From assembly GCF_041734735.1 (NCBI RefSeq), contig NC_134878.1, positions 30,112,811 to 30,176,810 of the forward strand: a DNA stretch of 64,000 nt, given 5' to 3'. Origin of the DNA: Babylonia areolata (taxonomy: Eukaryota > Mollusca > Gastropoda > Neogastropoda > Buccinidae). The notes below the pieces were generated by a model. It made no database searches, was not told the DNA's origin, and was given only the letters and a program-made list of their open reading frames with translations. This document shows, piece after piece, positions 26,501 to 40,367 of this stretch. The position numbers were made by a program, and so were the translations under genes. How positions within the stretch are numbered: position 1 is the stretch's first letter; every line of letters begins with the position of its first letter.

Positions 26501-29500
26501 CTTTGAGTGGTGGTCTGGACGCTAGTCATTCGGATGAGATGATAAACCGAGGTCCCGTGTGCAGCACGCACTTAGCGCACGTAAAAGAACCCAAAGCAAC
26601 AAAAGGGTTGTTCCTCACAAAATTCTGTAGAAAAATCCACTTCGATAGGAAAAACAAATAAAACTGCATGCAGGAAAAAATACCCCCAAAAAATGGGTGG
26701 CGCTGTAGTGTAGTGACGCTGCTCTCCCTGGGGAGAGCAGCCCCGAATTTCACACAACAAAATCTGTTGTGATTAAAAAGAAATACAAATACAAAAAATA
26801 CAAACGTAATTGTCAAAGTGCTGTCTACTGATCACTGACCATGCTGATTCCAGAGGCCTCAGTGTTGCTGGACGGGAGGTCCGTGCTGAAACACACCTTC
26901 ACCCTGCCGGTGTCTGCCCAGCGGAGCGTGACGGAGCAGATCATGCTGACCTTCAAGACCTCCGGCACCAAGGCCACCAACCGGCGCGGAGAGCCGCTGG
27001 ACATGGCTCTCATCTACATCACCAGCTCTGAGTCAGTGATGATATCGATGATGATGATGATTGTGATGATAGTAATGATAGTGATAATAATGATGATGAT
27101 GATAGTAATAGTATGATGATAATAAGAAGAAGAAGGAGAAAAAGAAGAATGATAATAAAATAATGATGACAAGAATGATGATAATAATGCTAATAAATAC
27201 AAAAATGATGATGATGATGATGAAAACAATAGTAATGATAATGATAAAGGTAATGATAATAATAAGAAGAAGAATGCTGATAATAATGATGATGATGATA
27301 ATGATAATAGTAATAATACAAATTAATGATGGTGATGATGATGTGAATTTGTACTATTCTCTGCATAGAGCATTAGCCACTTTACAAAAAATGGGTGAAC
27401 ACACAAACACACACACACACACATACACGCATGCATGCACACACGCATGTATGCATGCATGTGCGCGCACACGCGCGCACTCAAACACACACACACATGC
27501 ATGTGCGCGCGCGCCCATCCATCCGTCCATTCATTCATCCATCCAATGCACGCATACATGCATGCACACATGCATGTACACATACCTCCCCCCACACACA
27601 CACACATATGCATGCCTTAGGGTGTGCTACATTATTTGAAAGAAGTGGGAGGACTTGAATGAAATGGAAGAAGAATTTGGGCTACGAAAACACTGGGGAG
27701 AGCATCCGGAATATCACACAAAGAAATCTGTTGTGAAAAAGAGTAACAATACAATACAATACAATACGGTGCAATGCAACACAGTGCAGTATAGTACATT
27801 GCAGTACAATACAGTACAGTATATTGCAATACAAGAATGCTGACCAAAGCTCTTTCTTCTGACAGAAGGAATACGAAGCAGACTAACATTGGAAGAAAGA
27901 CAGAGCTGACAGGGTGGGATGTGTGTGGATGATATCTGTTAGACTGCTGAGGGCAGTGCCAGAAATTGATAAAAAGCAGTTAGATGTTGCATTACATGAC
28001 GGGCGCAATAGCTGAATGGTAAAAACATTGGACTTTCAATCTGAGCGTCCCGGGTTCGAATCTTGGTGGCGCCTGGTGGGTAAAGGGTGGAGATTTTTCC
28101 GATCTCCTGAACCCCCTTTGTGTGTATACGCACGCAGAAGATCAAACATGCATGTTAAAGATCCTGTAATCCATGTCAGTGTTCAGTGGTTTATAGAAAC
28201 AAGAAAATACCCAAAAAAGGTCATACACGTAAAATGTTACATGTCAGTCTGAGTATGTATGTCTGTGTGCCTGAAATCTGATTGAATGACACAGGAAACA
28301 AATGATGAGCACCCAGTGGCAGCTGTCATTTGGCTCTACCCAGGTAGGCAGCCTGTTGTGCAAATGACCCTGTGTTTGTAAAGCACTCAGAGCTTGGTCT
28401 CCGACTGAGGATAGGCACTATATAAGTATCCATATCAATCAATCAAGATGTGTGTTTGTAGCTGACTGTGTTGAATAAAGGCACAAAACTGTAAGACGCT
28501 CTGGGTTTCACTGTTTTTGCAGGTACAGTGACTACATCTTGGCCAAACTGGACTCTGATGGCAACGTCCTGATTGAAACAAACCAGGGTGTTGGAATATG
28601 TAAGTGGGGTTTTTGTAAGAGAGAGAGAGGGAGAGAGAGAGAGTGTGTGTGTGTGTGTGTGTGAGTTCAATTTCATAGTGTGTGTGTATGTGTGAGTGTG
28701 TGTGTGTTTGTGTGTGTGTGTTAGTATGTGTGGTACGTGTGAGTGTGTATGTGTGTTGGTATGTATTAGTGTGTCGTGTGTGTGCATGAATGTGTGTGTG
28801 TTGACACTGAGCTGTTAAAGTCAGTTTAATGTATAATGAAAATGGAGTATGGCTGCCTACATGGTGGGGTAAAAAAACCGGTCATGCATGTAAAAGCCCA
28901 CTCGTGTACATACGAGTGAATGTGGGAGTTGCAGCCCTTGAACGAAGAAGAAGACGAATGTAAAATACTGGTGATAATGATAATGATACTGATAATGATG
29001 ATAATATGAATGGATATTTGAACAGCACTCTATCTAGAAAACTGCTCTAGATCTAGGTGCTGCACAAAATTCATAATATTCTGTGTAACACATAACATCA
29101 GTGTTATGCATACATATACATTTACATAAACACACCAAAATGTTTGATATACTGGGTAAACCACACAGCAACAATCACCATTGTATTTGCGCTAGAGATT
29201 TATCTCACTCCGGACGATGGAACGCTATAGTGTTCCTGATGTAAGGTAGCGTTCGGGATGACGGAACGTTATAGCGGTTTTGACAATAAAAATTTTGTCC
29301 ACGTTTTCCTCATGGTGTAGCATAACAATCACAGCTACACTGGGCATTGCGAACGTGTCATGGGTCGAATGGAAAGTTTCTTCATGAGATTCCATAGCAA
29401 CACACTCCACAGCGAGTTCAGGACCCCACATGACAAGCTTATCTGCATACGTATCGAAAATGGCGTCACAGGCAATACAAGTGGAAATTTTTGGAGCAAA

Positions 29501-32500
29501 CCAGATCACGACAGCAACTTTTACCACTGCTGAAGTGAATGAAATGCTTCAAACTGAACGTTTCGACATTGACGAGGATGATGAGACGTTGAATAAAGTA
29601 TCTGCTGTGAAGAAAGCTACCAGCAAGTAGGTACTGATTGTGATACAGCTTCTGAGAGCAGTGAATAGGGGGTGTGGGGGGGGCATACACACAACATGAG
29701 GAGAGGGGTCAGTGGGTCAAGTACAGTGAGTTTCATTCCGTTACGTTATGTTTTGTATTTTTTTGTGATTTTTTTCCTAACCCTAACAAATGGGTTGTCT
29801 GTAGGGAAAAGCAAGGGAGACAACTATTCGTCCGGAGTGAGTTAATAAATGAAAAATGATAAAACCTTTTAAAACCGTAGCTTATCTCCATTGTCATTGC
29901 AGATCGCATGAAGGTGGCTGGAGACTTTGCCAGTGGGGAGCAGCATGAGCTGGTGTACAAGCGAGAAGGAACCAACATGTACCTGACTGTAAGTGATTCT
30001 TTTGTGGGTTTTGGGGTTTTTTGGGGTTTTTTTTTTTTTTTTTTGCTCTTTCCTGTAGCACTGAACATTATTCACGTGATGGTCAAGTTTTAGTTACAAG
30101 TGCATGCAGTGGTGCGTGCCTTTCGTTTTGTTCACAAATCTGTTTTGACATTCTGCACTCTTGTCACTATCTGTTTCCATAGACAAGAGGATTGTCACCA
30201 CTGTTGTGATTTTTTTTTTTTAATTCTAAAACACATTTTATCTTGCATCATAAATTCCTTGTAATGTCACTATGTTTTCACATAGATCTCAGAATAAGAA
30301 ACTTGTGCCTTGAGGCCTGTTTGATGTTCTCCTGCACCAAAATCAGTTTTGTCTTGTCACAAAGGGATGTATAAGTAAGTATACTAGCATCGTTGGTGAT
30401 ATCAACACACGTGCAGTGTCCCTCGGTACGCAAGTGTGTACTCACAGCCTCCATGGAGTGAGGAACCAATTGTGTTTCAAACCCTACTTTCAGTTTTGTT
30501 TTGTTTGTCCTATTTTGATTGATTTTGACTTTTTTGTTTGTTTATTTGTTTCGTTTTTGTTTCTGTTCTTGTGTTTTATTCGTTGTAGTACAAAAGAAAC
30601 CAGTTTGAAGTGTGTAGAACTGAACTATTATAGTGTTGATGATGTTTAAGAGTAAAGTATAGCCTCCTATGTCCAGGAGAGAAAAAAAAATGATTGAAAA
30701 TAACGTCTTTATTCTATTTACAAATAACACAAGCTTCAGTAGTTGCTTTATAACATGTACACTTTTTTTAATTTTTTTAATTTTTTTATTTTTAAGAAAT
30801 CATTCAGAAATAAAATTTTGCAGATTATTTTTTCTGACTTAACTCTCTTTCAGCTGTCATGGCATGACAGTGTGATTATATGATTTTAATAGGGATGAAA
30901 TGGGTTAAGTTCTGTGTCTGTTTTCCATGATTGAAAGGTTGTTTGTTATATAAAGACAGACCTGGAGGAATGTCATGTCAATGTTGCATAAATAACATAT
31001 AGCGTTGCAGTGGTGTTTTGCTTTCAACAGGAGTTCTGGGTTCTGCCATAAGAATTGGGTTATGCCATACATTCCATAAGGATACAAGTCGAAATAAAGA
31101 ATATTGGACCTCCATCAGAGACCGTCTTTTATGATTACGTTAACTCCATCTTAACTCCATAAGGAGACAAAATGAAACAAGCAGCAGCACTTCCAGTCTG
31201 AGATTTTCTTTTGTGATTTACATTTAGTATTTGATTCTAGCTTGTTTGTGGTATGTGTTCTTTAGTTTTGGTTTGGGTTTTTTTTTCTTTTTTTTAATAA
31301 CTTTTTTAAGAATATGTGGCTAAGAGCTTCGTCAGTTTTGGGTGCTCTTCTAAGAAGATGTTTAAATGTTTTCTTTATTTTAAACTGTTTTTGTTGTTTC
31401 AAGTTTGATTTGTTTTCAAGGTTTTCCTGGAGATGGGCTGTGTTTTTTGCCGTTATGATTTTATGCTGCTCTGTGATTTTGTTTTGTTTTTACTGTCATT
31501 TTGTTTGATTAAAGCCTATGTTGATTGAAACTGACCCCTAACGCAGGTGAGACCTCTAGATTCATTCGGCAACATCATAGTGAGTAATACTGGTGTGTTC
31601 TCTGTGTCTTCTTGTGGGCCAGATATACCTCTGGGCATGAGTCATCTCTCACTGTTGTGTTCATCATCACAGTCTCCTCAGCGTCTGTCAGTAACTCCGC
31701 TAGTCATCATTGCTCCTTCCATCGCCCCTCCCCCCACACCCCCCATCCTCCCCAGTCGTCATCGTCAAAGTGAAACATGGGAAAAAGAAAAGAAGTTTAA
31801 CCCATTCAACACTAGGGAGTTTACAGTCTTGGCAGGCTTCCCTGTCATATTGACGTGTGTGGACACAGCCAGAAATACTGTAGAAGTCAGATCCCTTTGC
31901 TTGTGGTTTATGCATATACGTATATGTGTGTGTTAGGAATATGGAAACCGTTTTAATGAGACAAATTTCGACACCAAAGCAATGCTCTGGCACACAGGAT
32001 TAAATGAGTTAAAGAGACTTTATTTTATACAGAAATGATTCTGACCGAAGTCATTTGTGATCTGTTGCTGACAAGTATGCTTGGAAAACAAATAGAATTG
32101 CAGGCAGAAAAAAAAAAGGGGGGGTGGCGCTTTCAGTGTAGTGAAGCGCTCTCCCTGCGGAGAGCAGCCCGAATTTTACACAGAGAAATCTGTTGTGACA
32201 AAAAGAGTAATACAAATACAAGTACTTGTCAGTGAAGGCTGCTATCTGACCATGATATAATTGAGCTTACAGAACATGTCATCAGCCACCTTTTTTTTTC
32301 TTTCTGGGGCTTGCGTTACATTTGTTCAACAAAAATCAAAGTAGTAATTGCGCTTTAGATTCAAACCACTCTGATCTCATTTCAACAAGGTATAAAAAAA
32401 AAAGGGGGGCTAATGAAGTTGATGCCTGCGTGTCAAGAAAAACTGCCATACCAAAAGAGGTGTAAGAAAAAGGCTGGAAGGCGTACTGGCTTACTGTTCT

Positions 32501-35082
32501 GTTACCTGCCTGCCTGCCAACTTTCCTCTGTCCCAGTGCCTTACCTGTGCCCTCCCTTCCCCCATTATAATGATCTGCCTTTTCCTGTACCTGTCTGTCT
32601 GACTGTACTCACCCTGTTTACCTACCTCATGGCATATGCAATGGATGGAAGTCTCTGTATGAGTGTGTTCTTCAGTTTAATTAAGGTCTTTTCACATTGT
32701 GTGATTTTAGATGAATTTTTTTTTTTAAAACCAACAAACAAACAAAAAGAGCAGGCAAACAAAAACCAACAACAAACAATAACAAATCTATATAAATACA
32801 CAATTTTGCCGGAGAACAAGACTTTTGTTGCCATGGGTTCTATTTCAGTGTGTGCACAGGACCGTGGTTTATCATTTCATCTGAATGACTAGACGCTCAG
32901 TTTGATTTTGCAGTCAGACATGGGAGAAAGGGTGAGAGTGTGATGTGAACTGATCCCAGACCCACATGGACACTACGGTATTGGCAGATGAGCGTCTTAA
33001 CCACTCTGCCATCTTCCTCCAACAAGTGCAGTGGAGTGATGGCCTAGAGGTAACGCGTCCGCCTGGGAAGCGAGAGAATCTGAGCACACTGGTTCGAATC
33101 ACAGGCTCAGCCGCCGATATTTTCTCCCCCTCCACTAGACCTTGAGTGGTGGTCTGGACGCTAGTCATTCGGATGAGACGATAAACCAAGGTCCTGTGTG
33201 CAGCATGCACTTAGCGCACGTAAAAGAACTCACGTCAACAAAAGGGTTGTTCCTTGCAAAATTCTGTAGAAAAATCCACTTCAATAGGGAAAAGAAATAA
33301 AACTGCACACAGGAAAAAAAAAAAAAAAAAAGAGTGGCGCTGTAGTGTAGTGACGCGCTCTCCCTTGGGAGAGCAGCCCGAATTTCACACAGAGAAATCT
33401 GTTGTGATAAAATGAAATACAAATACAAATAACCTTTATCACTGTAGCAGTAATGGATGAAACCTGGCAGTGAGTGCCACATGACTACACTCTGTGTTCT
33501 GAAGTAGCCCTTTCCCTCTCTTGCTGCCAGACTTGTTTTGTTTCTTGTCTGTCGTCTTGTGTGGCCCTTTCCCTCTCTTGCTGCCAGACTTGTCATGTTT
33601 CTTGTCTGTCGTCTTGTGTGGCCCTTTCCCTCCCTTGCTGCCAGACTTGTCATGTTTCTGTTGTCTTGTGTGGCCCTTTCCCAACCATGCTGCCAGACTT
33701 GTCATGTTTCTTGTCTGTCGTCTTGTGTGGCCCTTTCCCAACCATGCTGCCAGACTTGTCATGTTTCTTGTCTGTCGTCTTGTGTGGCCCTTTCCCAACC
33801 ATGCTGCCAGACTTTTCATGTTTCTGTTGTCTTGTGTGGCCCTTTCCCAACCATGCTGCCAGACTTGTCATGTTTCTTGTCTGTCGTCTTGTGTGGCCCT
33901 TTCCCTCTCTTGCTGCCAGACTTGTCATGTTTCTTGTCTGTCGTCTTGTATGGCCCTTTCCCTCTCTTGCTGCCAGACTTGTCATGTTTCTTGTCTGTCA
34001 TCTTGTGTGGCCCTTTCCCAACCATGCTGCCAGACTTGTCATGTTTCTTGTCTGTCGTCTTGTGTGGCCCTTTCCCAACCATGCTGCCAGACTTGTCATG
34101 TTTCTTGTCTGTCGTCTTGTGTGGCCCTTTCCCAACCATGCTGCCAGACTTGTCATGTTTCTTGTCTGTCGTCTTGTGTGGCCCTTTCCCAACCTTGCTG
34201 CCAGACTTGTCATGTTTCTTGTCAGTCGTCTTCCTTAACGGAGGAAGGTGGCTGAAAGGATAAGACGCTCATCTGCCAATACAGTGTGCATGAGGGTGTA
34301 GGTTTCATTCTCACCCTCGCCCTTTCTCCCAGGTGTGACCGAAAAATCAAACTGAGCGTCGAGTCATTCGGAGGAGACGATAACCAATGTCCCGTGTGCA
34401 GCACGCGCTTGGCGCACTAAAAAAGAACCCATGCCGACAAAAGTGCTGTCCTCTGGTAAAATTCTTTAGAGGAAATCCACTCTGATAGGTGCACAGATGT
34501 ACATGCATGCATTCACGGCCTGACTAAAGCGCGTTGGGTTATGCTGCTGGTCAGGCATCTGCCTAGCGGATGTGGTGTAGGGTGTGTGGATTTGTCCGAA
34601 TGCAGTGAATGCCTCCTTGAGAAACAGGAACATGTCAGTCATTTCCTGTCTCTGCTGTTTGCTCTGTCGCCCCAACCCTTTGTTTTGCTTTTCAGTTGCT
34701 TGTCTTTCCTTTGTTCTTGCTGTCGCCAGACTATCTATAGTGGACCGTCTCTCAGCGTGTTGCCTTATTTGTTTTTTTTTGTTTTTTTTTAATTGTGTTA
34801 CCAGTTTAAGTTTTCATTGACATCATAAACGATTTTTTAAAAGAATATGTCCGTTTGTACAGGGTTCACATTTTTATAAACACCTGAAGATAAAATTTTT
34901 TTCAGAGTAATTAGGTTAAGATTTTTCTTCCAAAACGCCTGAAGGTTAAAGTTTGGAGTAATTAGGTTAAGATTTTTTTTCAAAAGCACCTGAAGGTCAA
35001 ATTTTGGAATAAAATGGTACATGTAGTACTAAATTTTAGAATCTCTCCATGTGTTCCTTGCATGCATGCATAGATGCAGAAT

Positions 35083-35115
<33 letters not shown>

Positions 35116-36574
35116 ATGCATGTGCGGCTAGGTATATCTGTTAGTGTGTGTGTGTGTGTGTGTGTGCACGTGCGGCTAGGTATATCTATTAGTATGTGCA
35201 TATGTGTGTGCTTGTGTGTATGTGTGTGTGTCTATATCTTTGCATGTGCTAGTGCTATGTTTGTGCATGTCTGTTCAATTCAACATATTTTGGGTTTTCT
35301 GCAGTCTATGTCATTTATTATATTTGATCAAGTGAACTTTTTCAGCAGGGTTACAAATTGATGACTCAAGCAATATTGTTGGAAAGGAAGCAAAGGAAAA
35401 AACGAAAACAACAACAACAAAAAAACACCCAGATACTTACGATAAACGATATCAGTGAATAATCCAGAAAATAACACATCATTGACTCATCATATTTATG
35501 TTTTTTATGCATACTAAAAGATCTCATCATTTATTTTTTCAATTTTAGGATAATCCATTCAAACTTAATGTGTGCGCATGTGTGTGTGTGTGTGTGTGTT
35601 TGAGCGTGTGTATGTGTTTGTATGTGTGCATGAATTTGTCTTTGTATATGTGTATGTTTGAGTGTATGTACGTGAGTGTATGTGTGCATGTGTCGATGAA
35701 GAGATGAGAACTACAACAAGTGTGCATGTTTTAGTGCATTTTCAGGGAAGAAGAACTCGTGACATCACATAAATTATCTGTTTATTTCAACCTCACTTTA
35801 GTCAGTTATTTTTTTCAAAACGTTACATTAATCAATAATATAAGATTAAAAAAATTCAGCCCCCCAAACATTATAAATTCTGTTGTTACTGTTCAAATGC
35901 TTTTCAGCGTTGCCATTCATTTAGAATGTGATGAATTTGCTTTCAGCTTTCAATTTCTTATTTGTTAATGTGGTGATGAAAGAGAGAGACGTATTTATTT
36001 TAAGATTTTTTAACATACAGTTATTACATATTACAAAGAACAGAAGTGCAGCTAACAAATGATAGAAAGCAAAAGTGGAGACAAAAAAAGAAACAATGTT
36101 GATTTACAGACTGGTGTTATTATGTAATAGATGTACACATACTTTTTTGTGGGGGTGGGGTGGTGGGGGGCTCAGTATCGACCTAGTTAAAATGACATAG
36201 ACCATTACAATATTATTATTATTATTAAGTATTATTATGATGATGATTATTCTTGTTTTCATTATTGTTATTATTATTGTTGTTGTGTTATTGTCATTGT
36301 TATTATTATGTGTTGTTATTATTTTTGTTGTGTTGTTTTGGTTATTATCATTTGTATTCTCATTATGAACGGTATTGTTATTGTTATTATTATTATCAAC
36401 ATCTTCATATCATCATCAATATTAAGTATCTTTCAAGTAAATAGTATCAGTGGTTGTTGTTTTTTTTATCATTGGAAGAAAGAATGAAATAAAATTTAGT
36501 CATAAAGCCCCCCCAGCCCCCCACCCCCCACCCCTACCATTCCCCACCCCCTCAACAAAAGAAAAAAAAAGTGC

Positions 36575-36630
<56 letters not shown>

Positions 36631-39600
36631 CCAGCAGAGACAGACCAGTTTTATATGATGACACATGTTGACGTAACTTTGAAGGTGTGACATGTCAAGG
36701 GGAGGGCTGTGTCCGAGTGACGTGGCGAGAGACGTGGACCTGTGTACATACATGTTTGATGGGTGCAATAGCTGAGTGGTTTCAATCTGATGGTCCTGTG
36801 TTCGAATCTCGGTAACAGCAACTGTTGGGTAAAGGTTGGAAATTTTTCCAATCTCCCAGGTCAACATACACGCAGACCTGCTACTGCCTGAACCCCCTTA
36901 GTGTGTAAACGCACGCAGAAGATCAAATACACACGTTAAAGATCCTGTAATCCATGTTTGGTGAGTTATGGAAAGAAGAACATACCCAGCATGCACACCT
37001 CCAGAAAACAGAATATGGCTGCCTACATGGCAGGGTAAATAAACAAAACGGTCATATACGTAAATTGTTACATGTCTGTTTGAGTGTGTATGTGTGCATG
37101 CCTGAAATCTGACTGAATGACACAGGAAATGAGTAAACAGCGCCCGATGGTAGCCGTCAGTCGGCTCTACCCAGGTAGGCAGCCTGTTGTGTAAATGACC
37201 CAGGTCAACATACACGCAGACCTGCTACTGCCTGAACCCCCTTAGTGTGTATACGCACGCAGAAGATCATATACACATGTTAAAGATCCTGTAATCCATG
37301 TTTGGTGTTTGGTGAATTATGGAAACAAGAACATACCCAGCATGCACACCCCCAGAAAACAGAGTATGGCTGCCTACATGGCAGGGTAAATAAACAAAAC
37401 GGTCATATACGTAAATTGTTACATGTCTGTTTGAGTGTGTATGTGTGCGTGCCTGAAATCTGACTGAATGACACAGGAAATGAGTAAACAGCGCCCGATG
37501 GTAGCCGTCAGTCGGCTCTACCCAGGTAGGCAGCCTGTTGTGTAAATGACCCCGAGTTTGTGAAGCGCTTGGAGCTTGGTCTCTGACCGAGGATAAGCGC
37601 TGTGTAAGTATCCATATCAAATCAAATGAAATCAAATGTTTTCAGCTGGACGGTGTGAAGAAGGCCAGCATCGCCTACCCTGACTATGACCTGGACCAGA
37701 TCGACACCATCATCGTAGGAGGGGTGTTGGCAGACGCCGAGAACACCTTTGATCACATCACCAACTTCACAGGCTGTATCTCCAGTACGCTCCTCTCTGT
37801 CCTTGTTACTTCCCCTTTTTCTTTTCCTTTCTTTTGGTTTAGCACGTTGGGTTATGCTGCTGGTCAGGCATCTGCCTTGCAGATGCGGTGGAGTGTATAT
37901 GGATTTTGAAATTTGGGCTGCTCTCCCCAGGGAGAGCGCATCACTACACTACAGCGCCACCCTTTTTTTTTGTAATTTTTTCCTGTGTGCAGTTTCATTT
38001 GTTTTTCCTATCGAAGTGGATTTTTCTACAGAATCTTGCCAGGAACAACCCATTTGTTGCCATGGGTTCTTTTACTTGCGCTAAGTGCGTGCTGCACACA
38101 GGACCTCAGTTTATTGTCCGAATGACTAGCATCCAGACCACCATTCAAGGTCTAGTGGAGGGGGAGAAAATATCGGCAGCTGAGCTGTGATTCCAACCAG
38201 CGCACTCAGATTCTCTCGCTTCCTAGGCGGACGCGTTACCTCTAGGCCATCACTCCACATAATAAGCATTATATATTAAGCATCTGCATATAACTGTTGA
38301 CACTTAGCTTATTTACTGTGTGTCAAGCAACACAATGGAAAAGAACATATGCCATACAATGATTTCCATTAAACACATGGGAACTATCTGTTAACCTAGC
38401 AAGATGTGATGCAGTATATATGGATTTGTCAAAACGCAGTGATGCCTCCTTGAGAAACTGAAACTGAAGCTTTCTTTTTTTAAATTTTTTTTATTCTGTT
38501 TGATTTTATTATTATTTCTTTAGTTTCAGTTTCACAAGAAACAAATGAAACTGCACGCAGGAAAAATTACAAAAAAAAAAGGGTGGCACTGTAGTGTAGC
38601 GAAGTGCTCTCCCTGGGGAGAGCAACCCATATTTCACACAGAGAAATTTGTTGTGACAAAAAGAAATGCCACCCAGCTGTTCAAAAAGTACACCACGACA
38701 TGGTGACTTGAAAGATTTTGGGTGGGTGTGTGTGTGTGTGCGTGCGTGCGTGTGTGCATGCGTGTGTGCACTTAACTTTAGTTAAGAGGAAGGTGTCAGA
38801 ATGGATAAGACACTCGTCTGTCAGTACAGAGTCTGTGAGCCTCTTGGTTCGAATCCTGCTCTCACCCTTTCTCCAAAGTGTGACTGAAAAATCAAATTGA
38901 TTGTTGAGACGTTTGGATGAGACGATAAACAGAGGTCCCATGTGCAGCACACACTTGGTACACTGAAAAAACAACAACAACAAAACATGACAACAAGAGT
39001 GTTGTCTTCTGGCAGAAAAATTCTGAAGAAGAAGTCCACTCTGATAGGCACACAAATATATATACCGTAAAGTTTGGTCTCTAAGCCGCGACTTTTTACC
39101 CCAGCTTCAACCTCTGTGGCTTATACAATGATGCAGCTTATTTGAGGATTTTAACGATCCCGGGAGTGTCACGTTCTCGTCTATTCTTAGCTGCCCTTCA
39201 ACTCACCAAAATCATGATTTCTGTCCATGAATTTTTGGATGAGCTTCAGGATAGTGTGCTAACTGTTCACGTTTTATAAATCAAATCCACACACATTAAA
39301 GCCTTCAGATCAGCATTCAGTTCTACTCTGCTCAAGCGTACACCCTCATCATGCCGAAAACGCGACGTAATGCCTATGATGCAGCCTTCAAATTGAAGAC
39401 GATCAACCAAGCAGATGACAGTGCAAGCAGCGAATCAGCAGTGACCTCCACTTTGTGTTCATGTTCATAAAGTGAAAGAGAGGCTGAAGTCAGTGACAAG
39501 ATGGCGGAGGAAGCTGTGCTGGTTCTCTTCAACTCGGACACTGAAGACAAAGATTTCAGTGGATTCAGTGAGCAGGATGACGTTTAATAAATGTGACTAT

Positions 39601-39886
39601 CCCTAAATTATGGATCTTATTTTTGTATATATATATATGCATGCACTCAAGGCCTGACTAAGCACATTGGGTTATGCTGCAGGTCTGGCATCTGCCTAGC
39701 AGAAGTGGTGGTGTGGCGTATAAGTATGCATTTGTCCGAATGAGGTGATGCCTTCTTGAGAAACTGAAACTAAAAAAAGAATAATAATAATAATAAGGCA
39801 TCTGCCTCACAGATGCGGTGTAGTGTATATGGATTTGTCTAAACGCAGTGCCGCCTCCTTGAGAAACTGTAGCCTGAAAAAGTGAA

Positions 39887-39931
<45 letters not shown>

Positions 39932-40329
39932 ACACAGTGTTCATTCCAGAGGCCAACCTGGACCTGAAGATCCGTTCTCTGAAGGACTTCCACCTGAACA
40001 GTCCCGACATCACGGTGTACGGTGGCAAGGTGGACAGCTGTTCTGTCACCACGTCGTCCTTGGTGAAGGCCACTACACCTCCACAGGACGCGGACCTCAT
40101 CAGTGAGGGCTTTGAGGTAAGGGATTGGTGATTAACAGTGTGTGTGTGTGTGTGTGTGTGTGGAGGGGGTGGGGGGGAAGTGGTGGAGGAGGGGCAGAGG
40201 GGGGGATGGGGAGGTGTATCTAGCTGTGTGTGTGTGTGTGCTGTGTGTGTGTGTGAATATGTGTGCGTTTTTGTGCATGTGTTGTGTGTGTATGTATGTG
40301 AATCTCTGTGTGTTTGTGAGTGGGGGAGT

Positions 40330-40367
<38 letters not shown>

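Noticed and set aside
33439-34263. Several long repeat-bearing frames on both strands
   Set aside because: A 57-bp minisatellite is open in many frames. No start context, splice continuity or domain.
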